A stretch of 64,000 nucleotides of DNA from Ophiura sarsii (taxonomy: Eukaryota > Echinodermata > Ophiuroidea > Amphilepidida > Ophiuridae), in NCBI GenBank assembly GCA_035610835.1, contig CM069455.1:50006955-50070954 (forward strand). The letters are read 5' to 3'. The first letter of the stretch is position 1; every line of letters starts with the position of its first letter. The notes beneath the pieces were generated by a model that did not search any database, was not told the origin of the DNA, and worked only from the letters and a program-made list of their open reading frames with translations. The position numbers were made by a program, and so were the translations under genes. Positions 33,593-45,500 of this stretch are shown here, one piece after another.

Positions 33593-36500
33593 CTAGAAGA
33601 ATAAAACAGATATATAAAACAAAATGGATAAATTAAAAAATCATCGCTTTTTTATCCACAAACGTCACAGCGACCTTGGTCCGAAACACACATAGCTTCA
33701 AAAGAATATACCGACTTGTCCATCACCCGGGGGGGGGGGTACTCGGATTTGGTTTGGTCGGGGGTGTGCCGCTGGAGATTCAAAACCCATACCCATTTTT
33801 AGGGGTGATTTTAGAAAAATCGGTACCCATTTTAGGGGTTTTGCTTCATTTTAGACCAAATTTTCGCAAATTTTCTCAAAAATAGACCTAATTTTGGCAA
33901 ATTTTCGCGAAAATATACAAACATTTCGCAAAAATAGACCCATTTGTAAAAAGTGACCCCATTATTAGGGATTTCGTGCCCAAAAAGCTACCCATTAGAG
34001 CGGCACACCCCGTATACCGTCTTAGGCGAGTACCCCCCCCCCCCCCCCGGGGTCCATCCCCGTCTTTATTATCTATGCTTACATACATACTGTAAAACCA
34101 CTTCATTTCGCGAGGGATTAAATTTGGCGCATTTTTTGAGGTATGTAGATTCGCGAAATTACATTCCCGCGAAACTGACAATTTTGCATTGAAAGTAACA
34201 GTAAAATTTCCAGATTCGCGAAATTATGTGCCAACTAAGGGGTCGTCCAAAATTATCGCCATTTTCACTTACGTACAGAGCGTACGTAACTTTTTACCCC
34301 CCCTCCCCCCCTCGAGTTACGTACGCAATAAATGGCGAAATTGTATTTTATTTTGTACTTAAAAAAAAAAATCCCGCCTCGCAAGATCGCCATTTAAGTT
34401 ACGTACGGTTGGGGTATATTTCGACCCCCTCCCCCCTCTTACGTACGCTTTGTATGTAACTAAAAATGGCGAAAATTATGGACGACCCCTAAAGTAGCAG
34501 TAGTAATTTTAAATTCGCAAAAATAAAGTATCCACAAAATATAAGTGTTCTACAGTACCTCTTATATTGTTCTGTTCAATTGTTGTTCAATTGTTTTGTT
34601 CAAGTTCATTCAATTTACTTTAATCCCAATATACATCAAACATGTTTGGTGGGAGATTGACCGGGGGGGGGGGGCACTCATGTATAAACGTTGTAATCAT
34701 TCGTATGAATCCACTCTAATACTACCCTTTAACCCTTTTCATATGAAGTTTATCAAGCGCTGTAATTTTTTAACTAGTATGTGATGTAGATAAAAGTATA
34801 CATTATGGGAAAGAAAATTAGTCAAAGACTCAATTTTTGGTAAATTTCACTAAAAATTCGGTTTAATTTTGACCAAAACTAACTTTTTTGGCTCACATTT
34901 TTTTCGGACAACGTAACAAAATCAGTTTTTGGTAAATAATGCCCAAATTGGACCTAAATCATCTAAAAATGTTGACCAAAAAGCGTAAAAAAATGGGTTT
35001 TTAACCTTAAAATGCAAGTATCTATAGATGATTTTGGTGCAATTTCAGAATTTCTTACCAAAAACTGATTTTGCTACATTGTCCGAAAAATGATGAGCCA
35101 AAAAAGGTATTTTTTGGTCAACGCTTTTTTAAATCAGAATTTTTAGAGAAATTTGATACCAAAAATAGTTTCTCCGACTGAATTCCCTTTAAAAAATGTA
35201 TACATCCCAATTATAGTTCAAAAGTTACAGCACTTGATAAACTTCATATAGAAGGGTTAAAGGTGTATGTTCGGATCACTTTTTTGGGGCAATGATTTTT
35301 TTTTCACATGATATTTTGATAACAGAAAAATCCCCATAAGACGGAGTTTAGACTGAAATGAACGTATAAAGTATATAAATGTGTGATTTAGTTTTATTAG
35401 TAAATTTAACTATTAGGCCTAACCATTTTGGGTGGGTTTTTTTATGATGACACAGGACTATCGGCCCAGGCAACCCTTAGCGCGGATTCAGGTTGATAAT
35501 TATTCTCTGAAATTGGCGATTATGATACCCTTGGCACGGGTCCGCGCAGGCCCGCGTTGTGGTCCTTTTCGTTCACTCGGATGATTACTACATTATACCT
35601 GACTTCCCCCCCAGAGAGATTGACCCCTCCAAGGATGACTGGGTCTGTTTGCTGCAAAATGGAGCACTTTTATGAGCAGATAAGATACTTGCTATAATCG
35701 AACTTCAAACTTATATTTCTGCTTGACTGATTTTATTCATGGCTCCTATTTTTTAAACTATTTTTTGTTGACAAATGATCTTAAGGGACAACAGTTCCAC
35801 AGATGGATGGAGTGGTAAGTTGAAAATGTTCAACATTTTCAAAACAATTCAAATAAATATCATTGAAATTATATGAGATATTGGTTAGTTGGGTAATCCA
35901 CTTAAACAGGGGGTGTTTTTTCTGTGGCACAAAATTAGTATAGAAAAATCAACATACGATATGACATGACTAAATGTGATGCGATCTGTGAAAACCCGCC
36001 ACATGGTGGCATTTTTCATATTGGAGATATTTATATTATAAGAAAGCTAAAACTGTGCTGATTACAGAACTGTTTCGATCATTTCTCTACGATCACTACA
36101 AAAAAGTTATGAGTGAATGATGATTGTGATGTCATCAAAAGCTACAAAACAAGAAATCATGAAAACAGGCCAAAAAAGATACATAATTCAATATAATAAC
36201 ATTATAAGGTTAATAATAAAAGTGACTTAAATAAGTTTTTGAAGGTGAAATTTTATGAAAGATGATGATACAAAGTATTGGAAACTAATTTGCTTTAAAA
36301 AAATCTATAAAAAAAAAAAAAGTTTTTTTAAATTACCCATAATCCCTAGTTCACATTTTGCGACATCCGACGGGTTTTCACAGATCACATCACAAATGTG
36401 ATGCAGCACATCAAAAGGGGGGCTTTGCGGCTGTGTGTTTTTCAAGATATAGATGAAAACCGACAGAAAAAATAAAGACAATAACAATTTAGGAGTCACT

Positions 36501-39500
36501 TTCACTCATATAATCAGAATGCCTTGATCAATTTTGTGGAATTTTAGAGCTTAGCAAATGCTCTGAATGCTCTGAGAGCACACATAATACACTCAAAATT
36601 GACTTCACCTGCAAAGCCCCCCCCTTTTTTTTTTTGATGTGCTGCATGACACATGGAGCCCGGGTGGAATACTTACTGGCTAAAAACAAATGGGATGGAG
36701 AGTGCTTTATACAATGTCTTAGGTCCGATGTTTTCCTGGCCTATTGCCTCCATAGCAGCTGTAGCATTAGCTCTGAGATAGGAAATGAAAGTATATTATT
36801 ATTCAATATAAATACAATGACAATTTCCAGTATGGTCTCAAAGCTCTTTTAAACCAAATTCAAAATATTTTGGGTATGGTTTTATTTTATTTTTTCCCCA
36901 TTTTTTTTCATCCAGACTGGCATTAAATTGTTTTGATGAGCTCACCAATATATATTCATAAATGCCTGGCCTAGTTTGCATGTAAATAGACCAGCCACAT
37001 ATCACATTGTTCTCTATCAAAACCTTGTATCTCCATCCGCAAAATACCTAATCATGCGTCTCTTTTTCACAAAAATCATGAATAACAGTCAAAACAGCTG
37101 TTTTTCAACCTAGAAAAATCTGGAAACATTATGTGATGCGATCTGTAAAAACCCGCCACATGATGGCATTTTTCATAATGGAGATATTTATATCATAAGC
37201 TAAAACTGTGCTGATAACAGAACTGTTTTGATCATATTTCTACGATGATGAGTGAATGACGATTGTGATGCCATAAAAAGCTACAAAACAAGAAACAAGC
37301 CAAAAAAGATACATAATTCAATAGAATAACATTATAAGATTAATAATAAAAGTGACTTAAGTTTTTGAAGGTGAAATTTCATAAAAGATGATGACACAAA
37401 GTATTGGAATTAAATTTGCTTTAAAAATATCTTTAAAAAAAACCATTTTTGTTTTTTAAATTTAAATTTTACCCATAATCCCTAGTTCACATTTTGCGAC
37501 ATCTGATTGGTTTTCACCGATCGCATCACATATGGGTTCTGTTTCGCGAAAATCCAAGGGTTTTTTAGGTAAAATACCCCTAAAAAGTGGATCAGGGTTT
37601 CACCTATGGGTTTTAGGTTAGGTGTAGGTGCATACCTTCTGTTATCATCTGCTGGGGGAGTATCCCATCGATCTGTATTGGTCTGCAAAACATACCACCT
37701 GAAAAGAACAAAACAAGTTGAAGTTCAAAGAAAAGAACATTTCTGCAGCGTATTCAAACAAATTCCCAATTTACCACCCTAATACAAATGGTGTGCAGTG
37801 GCGGCACCAGGAAGGGGGGATGACCCCCAGTCACAACCCTACCTCTACCCCTTTCTGTCAGCTCAAGCCCATGTTTACTTTGAATGACAAAATTACCTCA
37901 AATTAGCATAAAATTGGTCAAATCAAGCTAATTTCAGGCAATTTTGACATTAAAAGCTAAAATATTTTACCCCTTATTTTTTCTCTTGCTCTCCCAGATT
38001 ATGACGCTGGTGCCACCACCGATAGTGACCCATGGATTAGACAATTTGTTTTAGCAATTACAAACTTGGCTTTTGGGTTGATAAGATCCCCGGGGGGGGG
38101 CACTCAACTTTTTTTTGGGTAGGGGTGTGCCGCCCAGGGTCTCAAAAAGGGGGGCTAAAGAACTGAACTGAGAGGATTTTATGACAAAAAATAGGGTCTT
38201 AGGAACTGATTTGTTTCCAAAAAATAGGTCTTGAGAACTGGCCTATAGTTCAATTTTTTATTTATTTTGGTTTAAGAACGCAAAATTTTCGAGAAATTGG
38301 GGCTTTGGAACACGTAATTGGTGCTTTGGAACGCAAAATTTCGCGATTTTTGAATTTTCAATAAAAATGGGGTCTTAAGAACTGATGCAGGCTCAAAAGG
38401 GGGTCATAAGAACTAGCAGCAGAGGGTGAAAAAGGGGGTCTTCAGCGCGGCACATACCTATACCCTTTTCAAATGTCAGTGCCCCCCCCCCCCCCCGGGA
38501 TAAGATCCTACATGTCCGTCATAATTTTCTGTGGGTATAAATAAATCTACCTGGTTTTTAGGTGCAGGAGGGCAGCGGGTTCTCAGTATCAACAAAATGA
38601 TTTTTAAAAAATGTCTCATTTGCTAAATGACTACTGCGCACGCATACCGGGGGCAGTCAGGTATTTTGTAATCATTCGCGTGAACAAAAACATGGATTAA
38701 GGGGTTTTTTTCAACCACAACACGGGCAGGTGCTAAAAATATCAAAATCACCAATCTCGGAGAATAAGGGCGTATTTTTGCAACCTGAATCTGCTTGGGC
38801 CGATAATCATCAACATTGTACAAATAGCCCAAAATGGTTATGCCTATATAAGACAAATATACTAGCAAAACTGAATTAAACAATCACTTCATACATAGTC
38901 ATTTCTTGTCTTGACACACACAGTATATTGGCCTTGGTTTAATGACCTCAGGAAGGCGGCCTGATAACTGTAACAAATATTGACCTATATCAAGGTACAT
39001 GTGATTAGATGTTTTACATCCTATCCTATCAAATATGTGACTATAGTCACTGTCTTATGGACATAATTCAAGCTATTTCACGTGAGCGTATTTTGTTGCT
39101 GTTCGCGAAGCTGCGTCCAGATCATAGATGCGCGAACAACTATGCATGCATGCGCATCAAGATTGACCAATCAAGACGCGCGGTCATTTTTGAAATCGCC
39201 CGGTACATACTTCCCGAGTTTACGCACACATGCATGTATGCACGCACGCACATACGCACTCATTGTTGGAATTATGTTCATAATATTTTGACACTTATTA
39301 TAAGCATACAAATTATTGTGCAGTATCGTATCCTATTTTAGATCATAGAGAATAACGATGGTTTTATATTGTCTGACATAAATGCGGATGTTACATGTAC
39401 TTTGTAGTATTATTTGAAGTGGAACAACGATGAGATGTTCTATGCCAAAAATAATACTACCAAAGGCATTTAAGGGAGGTGTCAACCCTTTTTTATGAAA

Positions 39501-42500
39501 TTTATCAAGCACTGTAACTTTTAAACTAATAATGTGATGTGCATAAAAGTAAACAATTTTTTTAATGAAATGAGTCGGGAATCCATTTTTGGTATCAAAT
39601 TTAACAAAAAATAGTGATTTCTACATTTTTGCCCAAATTCCAAAATTTCACCAAAATCATCTTAAGTCAATTATCTAGGATCGTTTGTCTTTTTGGCTTA
39701 AACATTTTTGAAAATATTGACCAAAAAGTGCCAAAAATTGTTGGCACTTTTTGGTGCCAAAAATTGTTGGCACTTTTTGGTAAATATTTTCAAAACGTAA
39801 CATTTTTGAGCCAAAAAAACCTCAATCCTAGATAATTGACATTAGATGAATTTGGTGAAATTTTGATATTTTTAATAAAAAACTGAGTTTGTTAGGTTGT
39901 CTGAAAATTGTTGGCTCCAAAAAAAGTGATTTTGGGCAAAAATGTAAAAATCGCTATTTTTAGTGAAATTTGATACCAAAAATGGATTCTCTAACTCATT
40001 TCATAAAAAATTGTATACTCTTATGTGCAACACATTTATAGTTTAAAAGTTACAGTGGTTGATAAATTTGGCACCAAAAAGGGTTGACACCTCCCTTATA
40101 AAGGTAGGTGTTCTGATTGCTGGCCAGATTTTCAACTTGATGTTTTTTATTGTACATGAAGGGTCATCCTTTAAAAATGGATTCTCTAACTCATTTCGTA
40201 TACTTTTATGTGCAACACATTTATACTCGTAGTTTAAAAGTTACAGTGGTTAATAAATTTGGCACCAAAATGGGTTGACACCTCCCTTATAAAGGTAGGT
40301 GTTCTGATTGCTGGCCAGATTTTCAACTTGATGTTTTTTATTGTACATGAAGGGTCATCCTTAAAATAGTCATATTCCAAAATTTGACTTGCATTTATAA
40401 CTCCAATGGTTCTTATTCTAGAAGTACAAGGTGATATAAAAATGTGCCCATTGTGTAGTACATAAACTGGCCCGGTGGTCAACATTTGGCTGTAATTCAC
40501 TGCATTTTGGCCTATAACCTCTTAACGGATTTTTTTTTCTTCTTTTTTTTCTTTTTTCAAAATTTTCTATGTATGATTTTATTAACGGAATTTTTTTCTT
40601 CTCTTTTTTCTTCAAAATTTTCCTTGTATGATTTTATTAACCCTAACCATCCTCCTCAATGCCGCAAATGTGCAAGGTAAAGTCTGTCTGTGCCAGCTGC
40701 CGTGGCACTTTTTTGATGAAATAATGGCCCCAGGCTACATAGTCGGGCCAGTGTACGAGTATGGTTGGCCCCGTGGCGCACTGGTAGGGCGTTCGTCTGG
40801 CAACCGAGAGGTTGTGGGTTCGAGCACCGGTGGCGGCACCACTCTTTTTGTCCGCGTTTTTGTTGTTGAAAAAAAAATTCTTCAAAATGTAACTTAGGAG
40901 GTTAGGGTTAATGGAACATATCTTGTGCCTCAGAAATAATGAGAAAAGTATCGGTTTCTTCTGATATCAAAATATTTGGATGGACAAAAAGCAAATTGAT
41001 CAGAAAATCCACCTTCAAGTCAGACAATATAACATGGGTGCGGTCTAAAATCAATACCATTATTCTCATTCTTATAAACAGACATACTTTATAGACTTTT
41101 ATCGGCCATATTTGTCAACTTTGACCCCTGATTCCATCCAATCCTGTGCAGTGAGTACCCCATCATGTGTCAGCGTATTGCGCCGCATAAACACAAATGA
41201 GAAGCACAGTAAGACGCAGTAAGACACAGTAAGACGCAGTAAGACGCACTGCAGTTAGTAGAAGAGTATGTTGTGGAACAAAACTATTAATTACAACGCA
41301 CTGCGTGAGGGTGGTCACTAGGGCTGTCATCGACATAGACGATGTCGACATTATGTCGATATCAGCTATTATCCCGACATGTCGATATCAACTTTGGGAC
41401 GTCGATATAATTGACATTAAATCGTCCGTAATGATTTGAGAAAAAAATAATCGGCAAAGTGATTTTTATAAATTTATGACAATCGGCAAGAGTTGTGAAA
41501 AAAAACAATATCCAACGATAGCAAATCGTTTAAAGTAATTAGGCCTACGCTAGTTCCCCCCTCACCACTTCGCATATTGACTTGGCGATATTTTTGATCT
41601 GCGTAATATTCTATACCATCGCGGACATTAATTTGCGGGGACAATCGGCTTGGTATTTGGATCATAATATGTCGACATCATGTCGATATCGAGATTCTAA
41701 AATAGCAACATGTCGACATGAAAAAAAGATCTCGATAACAGCACTAGTGGTCACGCTAATTAATTTAAGCTTTGCCTACCTAATTTATATTGTCTCATAT
41801 CATATCAACCCTTTGAACCCTAGCCAGCCTACTCTGTTTGTAACCCACCATCCTTCCCTTCCCACAGGTTCTCATCTCAAATATTGATTTTTGCATGAAA
41901 CGTAAATTTCAACCCTAAACATGCTTAAAATCACATGTAACTTTGTAAAATCACATGGAAACAATAAAATGTCACTAAAGACGTGTTCTCACTGTGCGAA
42001 TGTGGACTCATACCTAGGTGCGAGTCTACATGCATAACAGTGATGTTGCGTTCTCATTGTAGGATAAAATACATCAAAATACCGATGTGGTATCGAGTCC
42101 ACTTACCCGGATGTTACTTGTTTACAAGTTTAAGTGAGCGCGCCGTGCGTACTTACTGCGTAAATACCACGCGTGCATGACATTTGGCCGCATGAAATTG
42201 CATTTTGAAGCGCGCGACAGACGGCGGCGCAGTCTAACGCAGCGCAACATGCTGGTTATTGTGGAACAAGTGGTACGAAGGCTGGTTTTCGAAGAGGCCG
42301 TGGTACCAGAGATCATATAGCTAATATTCGCCACATCATTGAAAAATGCAAGGAATTCAAGCGAAAGGCATACCTATGCTTCATAGATTATGCCAAAGCC
42401 TTTGACTGCGTGAGATATGGTCCTCTATGGATTGCGCTACAAGCTCTAGGAGTCCCCAACCATCTAGTTCAACTACTAAAAAGCCTCTATGACGGCCAAT

Positions 42501-45500
42501 TGGCTTGTGTGCACACTGCTCAGGGAGACAGCGACTGGTTCAACCTCGGCCAAGGTGTGCGCCAAGGATGCATCCTCTCACCTACTCTGTTCAATTTGTA
42601 TGCTGAGCACATCATGAGACATGTCCTTGATGGATGGAATGGCGGCATATCAGTAGGTGGCTGGCAGCTTCACAACTTACGTTATGCAGATGACACCACA
42701 CTATTAGCCACAAGCCAGGAAGAGGTCAAAAATGAAAGTGAGAGCTTGGGCCTACGTCTGTCTCAATGTTGCCAAGACAAAGTTCATGGTCATCGGTGAT
42801 GATGGAAACATTACCCCTCTTCTAGTTGACGGTCAAAATGTGGATCAGATCCAACAGTTCAATTTCCTCGGATCTCTCATCACACAAGAAGGAGGATGTC
42901 ATACAGAAATCAGGCGTCGTTTGGCTATGGCTAGATCTGCAATGACACAGCTCTCAAAAATATGGGCTGACAGAGGCATCACTATATCAACCAAGGTACA
43001 TCTGGTCAAAGCACTTGTTTTTCCTATTTCAACCTACGGCTGTGAATCCTGGATGCTGACAACTGCAAGCTGCAATAAAATCAATGCATTTGAAATGTGG
43101 TGTTGGCGCCGGATGCTAAGGATCACCTGGGTCATGAAAGGAACCAACGCAAGTGTGCTACATGAGGTTGGTGTGAAGACAAGGCTACTTGGGCTGATCA
43201 ATTCCCAAACTCTCTCTTATTTCAGTCATATTGCCAGGCGCCAAGGAAACTGTCTAGAGAAGGTGATCATGCAGGGCAAGATCGAGGGTGCACGCGGACC
43301 AGGCCGGCCAAGGTCAAGATGGTTTGACAGAATAAAAACTCTGGTTGGGCATCCTACTTCAGTCATTTATCGAATGGCTGCTGACCGACGAAGGTGGCGT
43401 GTCATCACCAAAGTCACGAGCTGTCAGTCATGTCAGAAAAACGTACCAACCAACCAAGTGGTACGAGTCCACACACGATAAGTAAAACGCGTTCTCACTA
43501 GCAATTTTGATACCACGTCCTAGGTGCGTGACTACCTCTTCGAGTAGGATTCGACCCTACATCATGGATGTAGGGTCGAAACCCCTTGATTGCGCGTTCC
43601 CACTAGGCTTGGATGTAGCATTGAGTCCACGTCCCGGTATCAAACAGCCACAGTGCATGGGAACGCGCCCTTAGAAATTGCTTCCAGGAAAGGGGGAGAA
43701 AAAGCAATATTCTGCACCACAGATGTCACTCTTTCATGTTTTTTTCTAAATCTTACTATAAATCTGGAAACGGTGTATGTTTGTGTGTTTATTTATTTAT
43801 TTGTTATCCTTATTTCTCCGTTAGTTGTGATCAAAGTGGCGCCTAATTTGCATGAAAGATAGAGGAAATAACGGGAAGGGTGTTAAAGTTTATTTCAGTG
43901 AAATTGGTTAACAATTGGCTCCAAAAACAGCAAAAAACCGGTCAGATTTGGCTCATAAATGCCACTAGAATTGAACAACATTGTGCGTTCGCGTAATACC
44001 GCGTAATCATACCGTGGTAACACGTCGCGTGCATGTTTGCGCAAGGGCTCACTGCCGCGCGCGGCACACGCACCCCTACACATGGCGTGAAGCCTGTACA
44101 GTGTGTTGGGGGGTTAAGCGTTGGATGTCAGCCGCCGGGAGGAGTTTCACGGAATAAACCGGGTATGGAGTATTTGGTTTATTCCGTTGAAGTACGTTGA
44201 AACTCCTCCCGGCGGCTGACATCCAACGCTTACCGTGTTGGGGAGGGAGGGGGAGGGAGGGGGAGGGAGGGGGAGGGCGGGGTGGTGTAAAACCACGGGA
44301 AATTATTTAGGATAGGCCTATAATGGATAGCGTTTTTTGCGGGGGTTAATGAAACAACCTGATTTCTTTACTTAGGTTGGCATGCCAAACAATTTAAGGG
44401 AGCGAGGGTTAATGAAGTAGCCACGGGAAATGGTTTAGGGAGGGTTGTGATTATAAATCAAATTGGTTTGGGTGTGTGCATGGGGGGGGTAGAACCACGG
44501 GAAATGTTTTAGGATAGGATTAAGAGTTAATGAAGTAGCCGTGGGAAATGGTTAGGGAGGATTATGATTATAATTATAAATCCACCTGGTTGGTGTAGTT
44601 GCAGTGTGTGTGTGTGTGTGGGGGGGGGGGCGATTGTAGGGGGTTTATGTGGTTTTAAAAGTACCGTCGGAGGGTAAACTTGATGCGGTTTGAGAAGTAG
44701 GGGTTAATACAGTAGCCACGGTAAATGGTTTAGGAGGGATATGGTTATAAATCAACCTGATTGGGCGTTGGGGTGTTGTAGGGGGTTTATAATGCCTTTA
44801 GAAGGGACATGGTTATAAATCAACCTGGTTTGGGGGGGGGGGTGTTGTAGGGGGTTTATGTGGTTTCAGAGGTAGGTGGTGGCATAATCATCTAGCGGGG
44901 ACCCGAGCGTATGGGGGGGGGGGGGTAAAACCACGGGAAATGTTTTAGGATAGGATTAAGAGTTAATGAAGTAGCCGTGGGAAATGGTTAGGGAGGGTTA
45001 TGATTATAAATCCACCTGGTTGGTGTAGTTGCAGTGTGTGTGTGTGTGTGTGGGGGTTATGTGGTTTCAGAGGTAGGTGGTGGCATTTATCATCTAGGGG
45101 GGACCCGAGCGTAGCGAGGGTACGCCGCTAGTATTGATAATTCGTACTAACATCGGATTTATTTTACTCATAATCATCTGAAGACCAGAAGTATCGTCAT
45201 CCAAATCCTCCACAGAATCGCTATCATCCAGCGTGTTCAAAACCTCCCTTAAAGTATATTTCCATGCCGTATTTACGTATTTATGATGCAATCAACACAT
45301 AGAAACAGCATGCAACAAGTTCTGATAAAAGTACCTGTTGTGGAAAAATAAACAAACAGTTAGGCTATGAACCCACTTTGTCTAGCTCCCCAGTAGTCTT
45401 ACCGATGCAAACAAACCCTTTTACGCACGCTACACAGCGCCGGTGGACTGGTTCATCAGATATTTGGTACACATAGGTTGAAGCCGGCAAACCGGCGCAT

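Noticed and set aside
40766..40840. Functional tRNA gene ending in ACCA
   Set aside because: Acceptor and T stems do not pair; it lies inside a foldback element.
42122..42334. Minus-strand ORF at the LINE start
   Set aside because: Antisense to the RTE reverse transcriptase; no support.
44240..44290. G-rich run as a promoter CpG island of gene 2
   Set aside because: It lies deep inside the gene on the 3' side, has few CpGs and is simple-sequence repeat.
45094..45291. Acidic ORF resembling the N-terminus of a transposase
   Set aside because: Too short, overlaps the G-rich array, no splice sites or catalytic motif.
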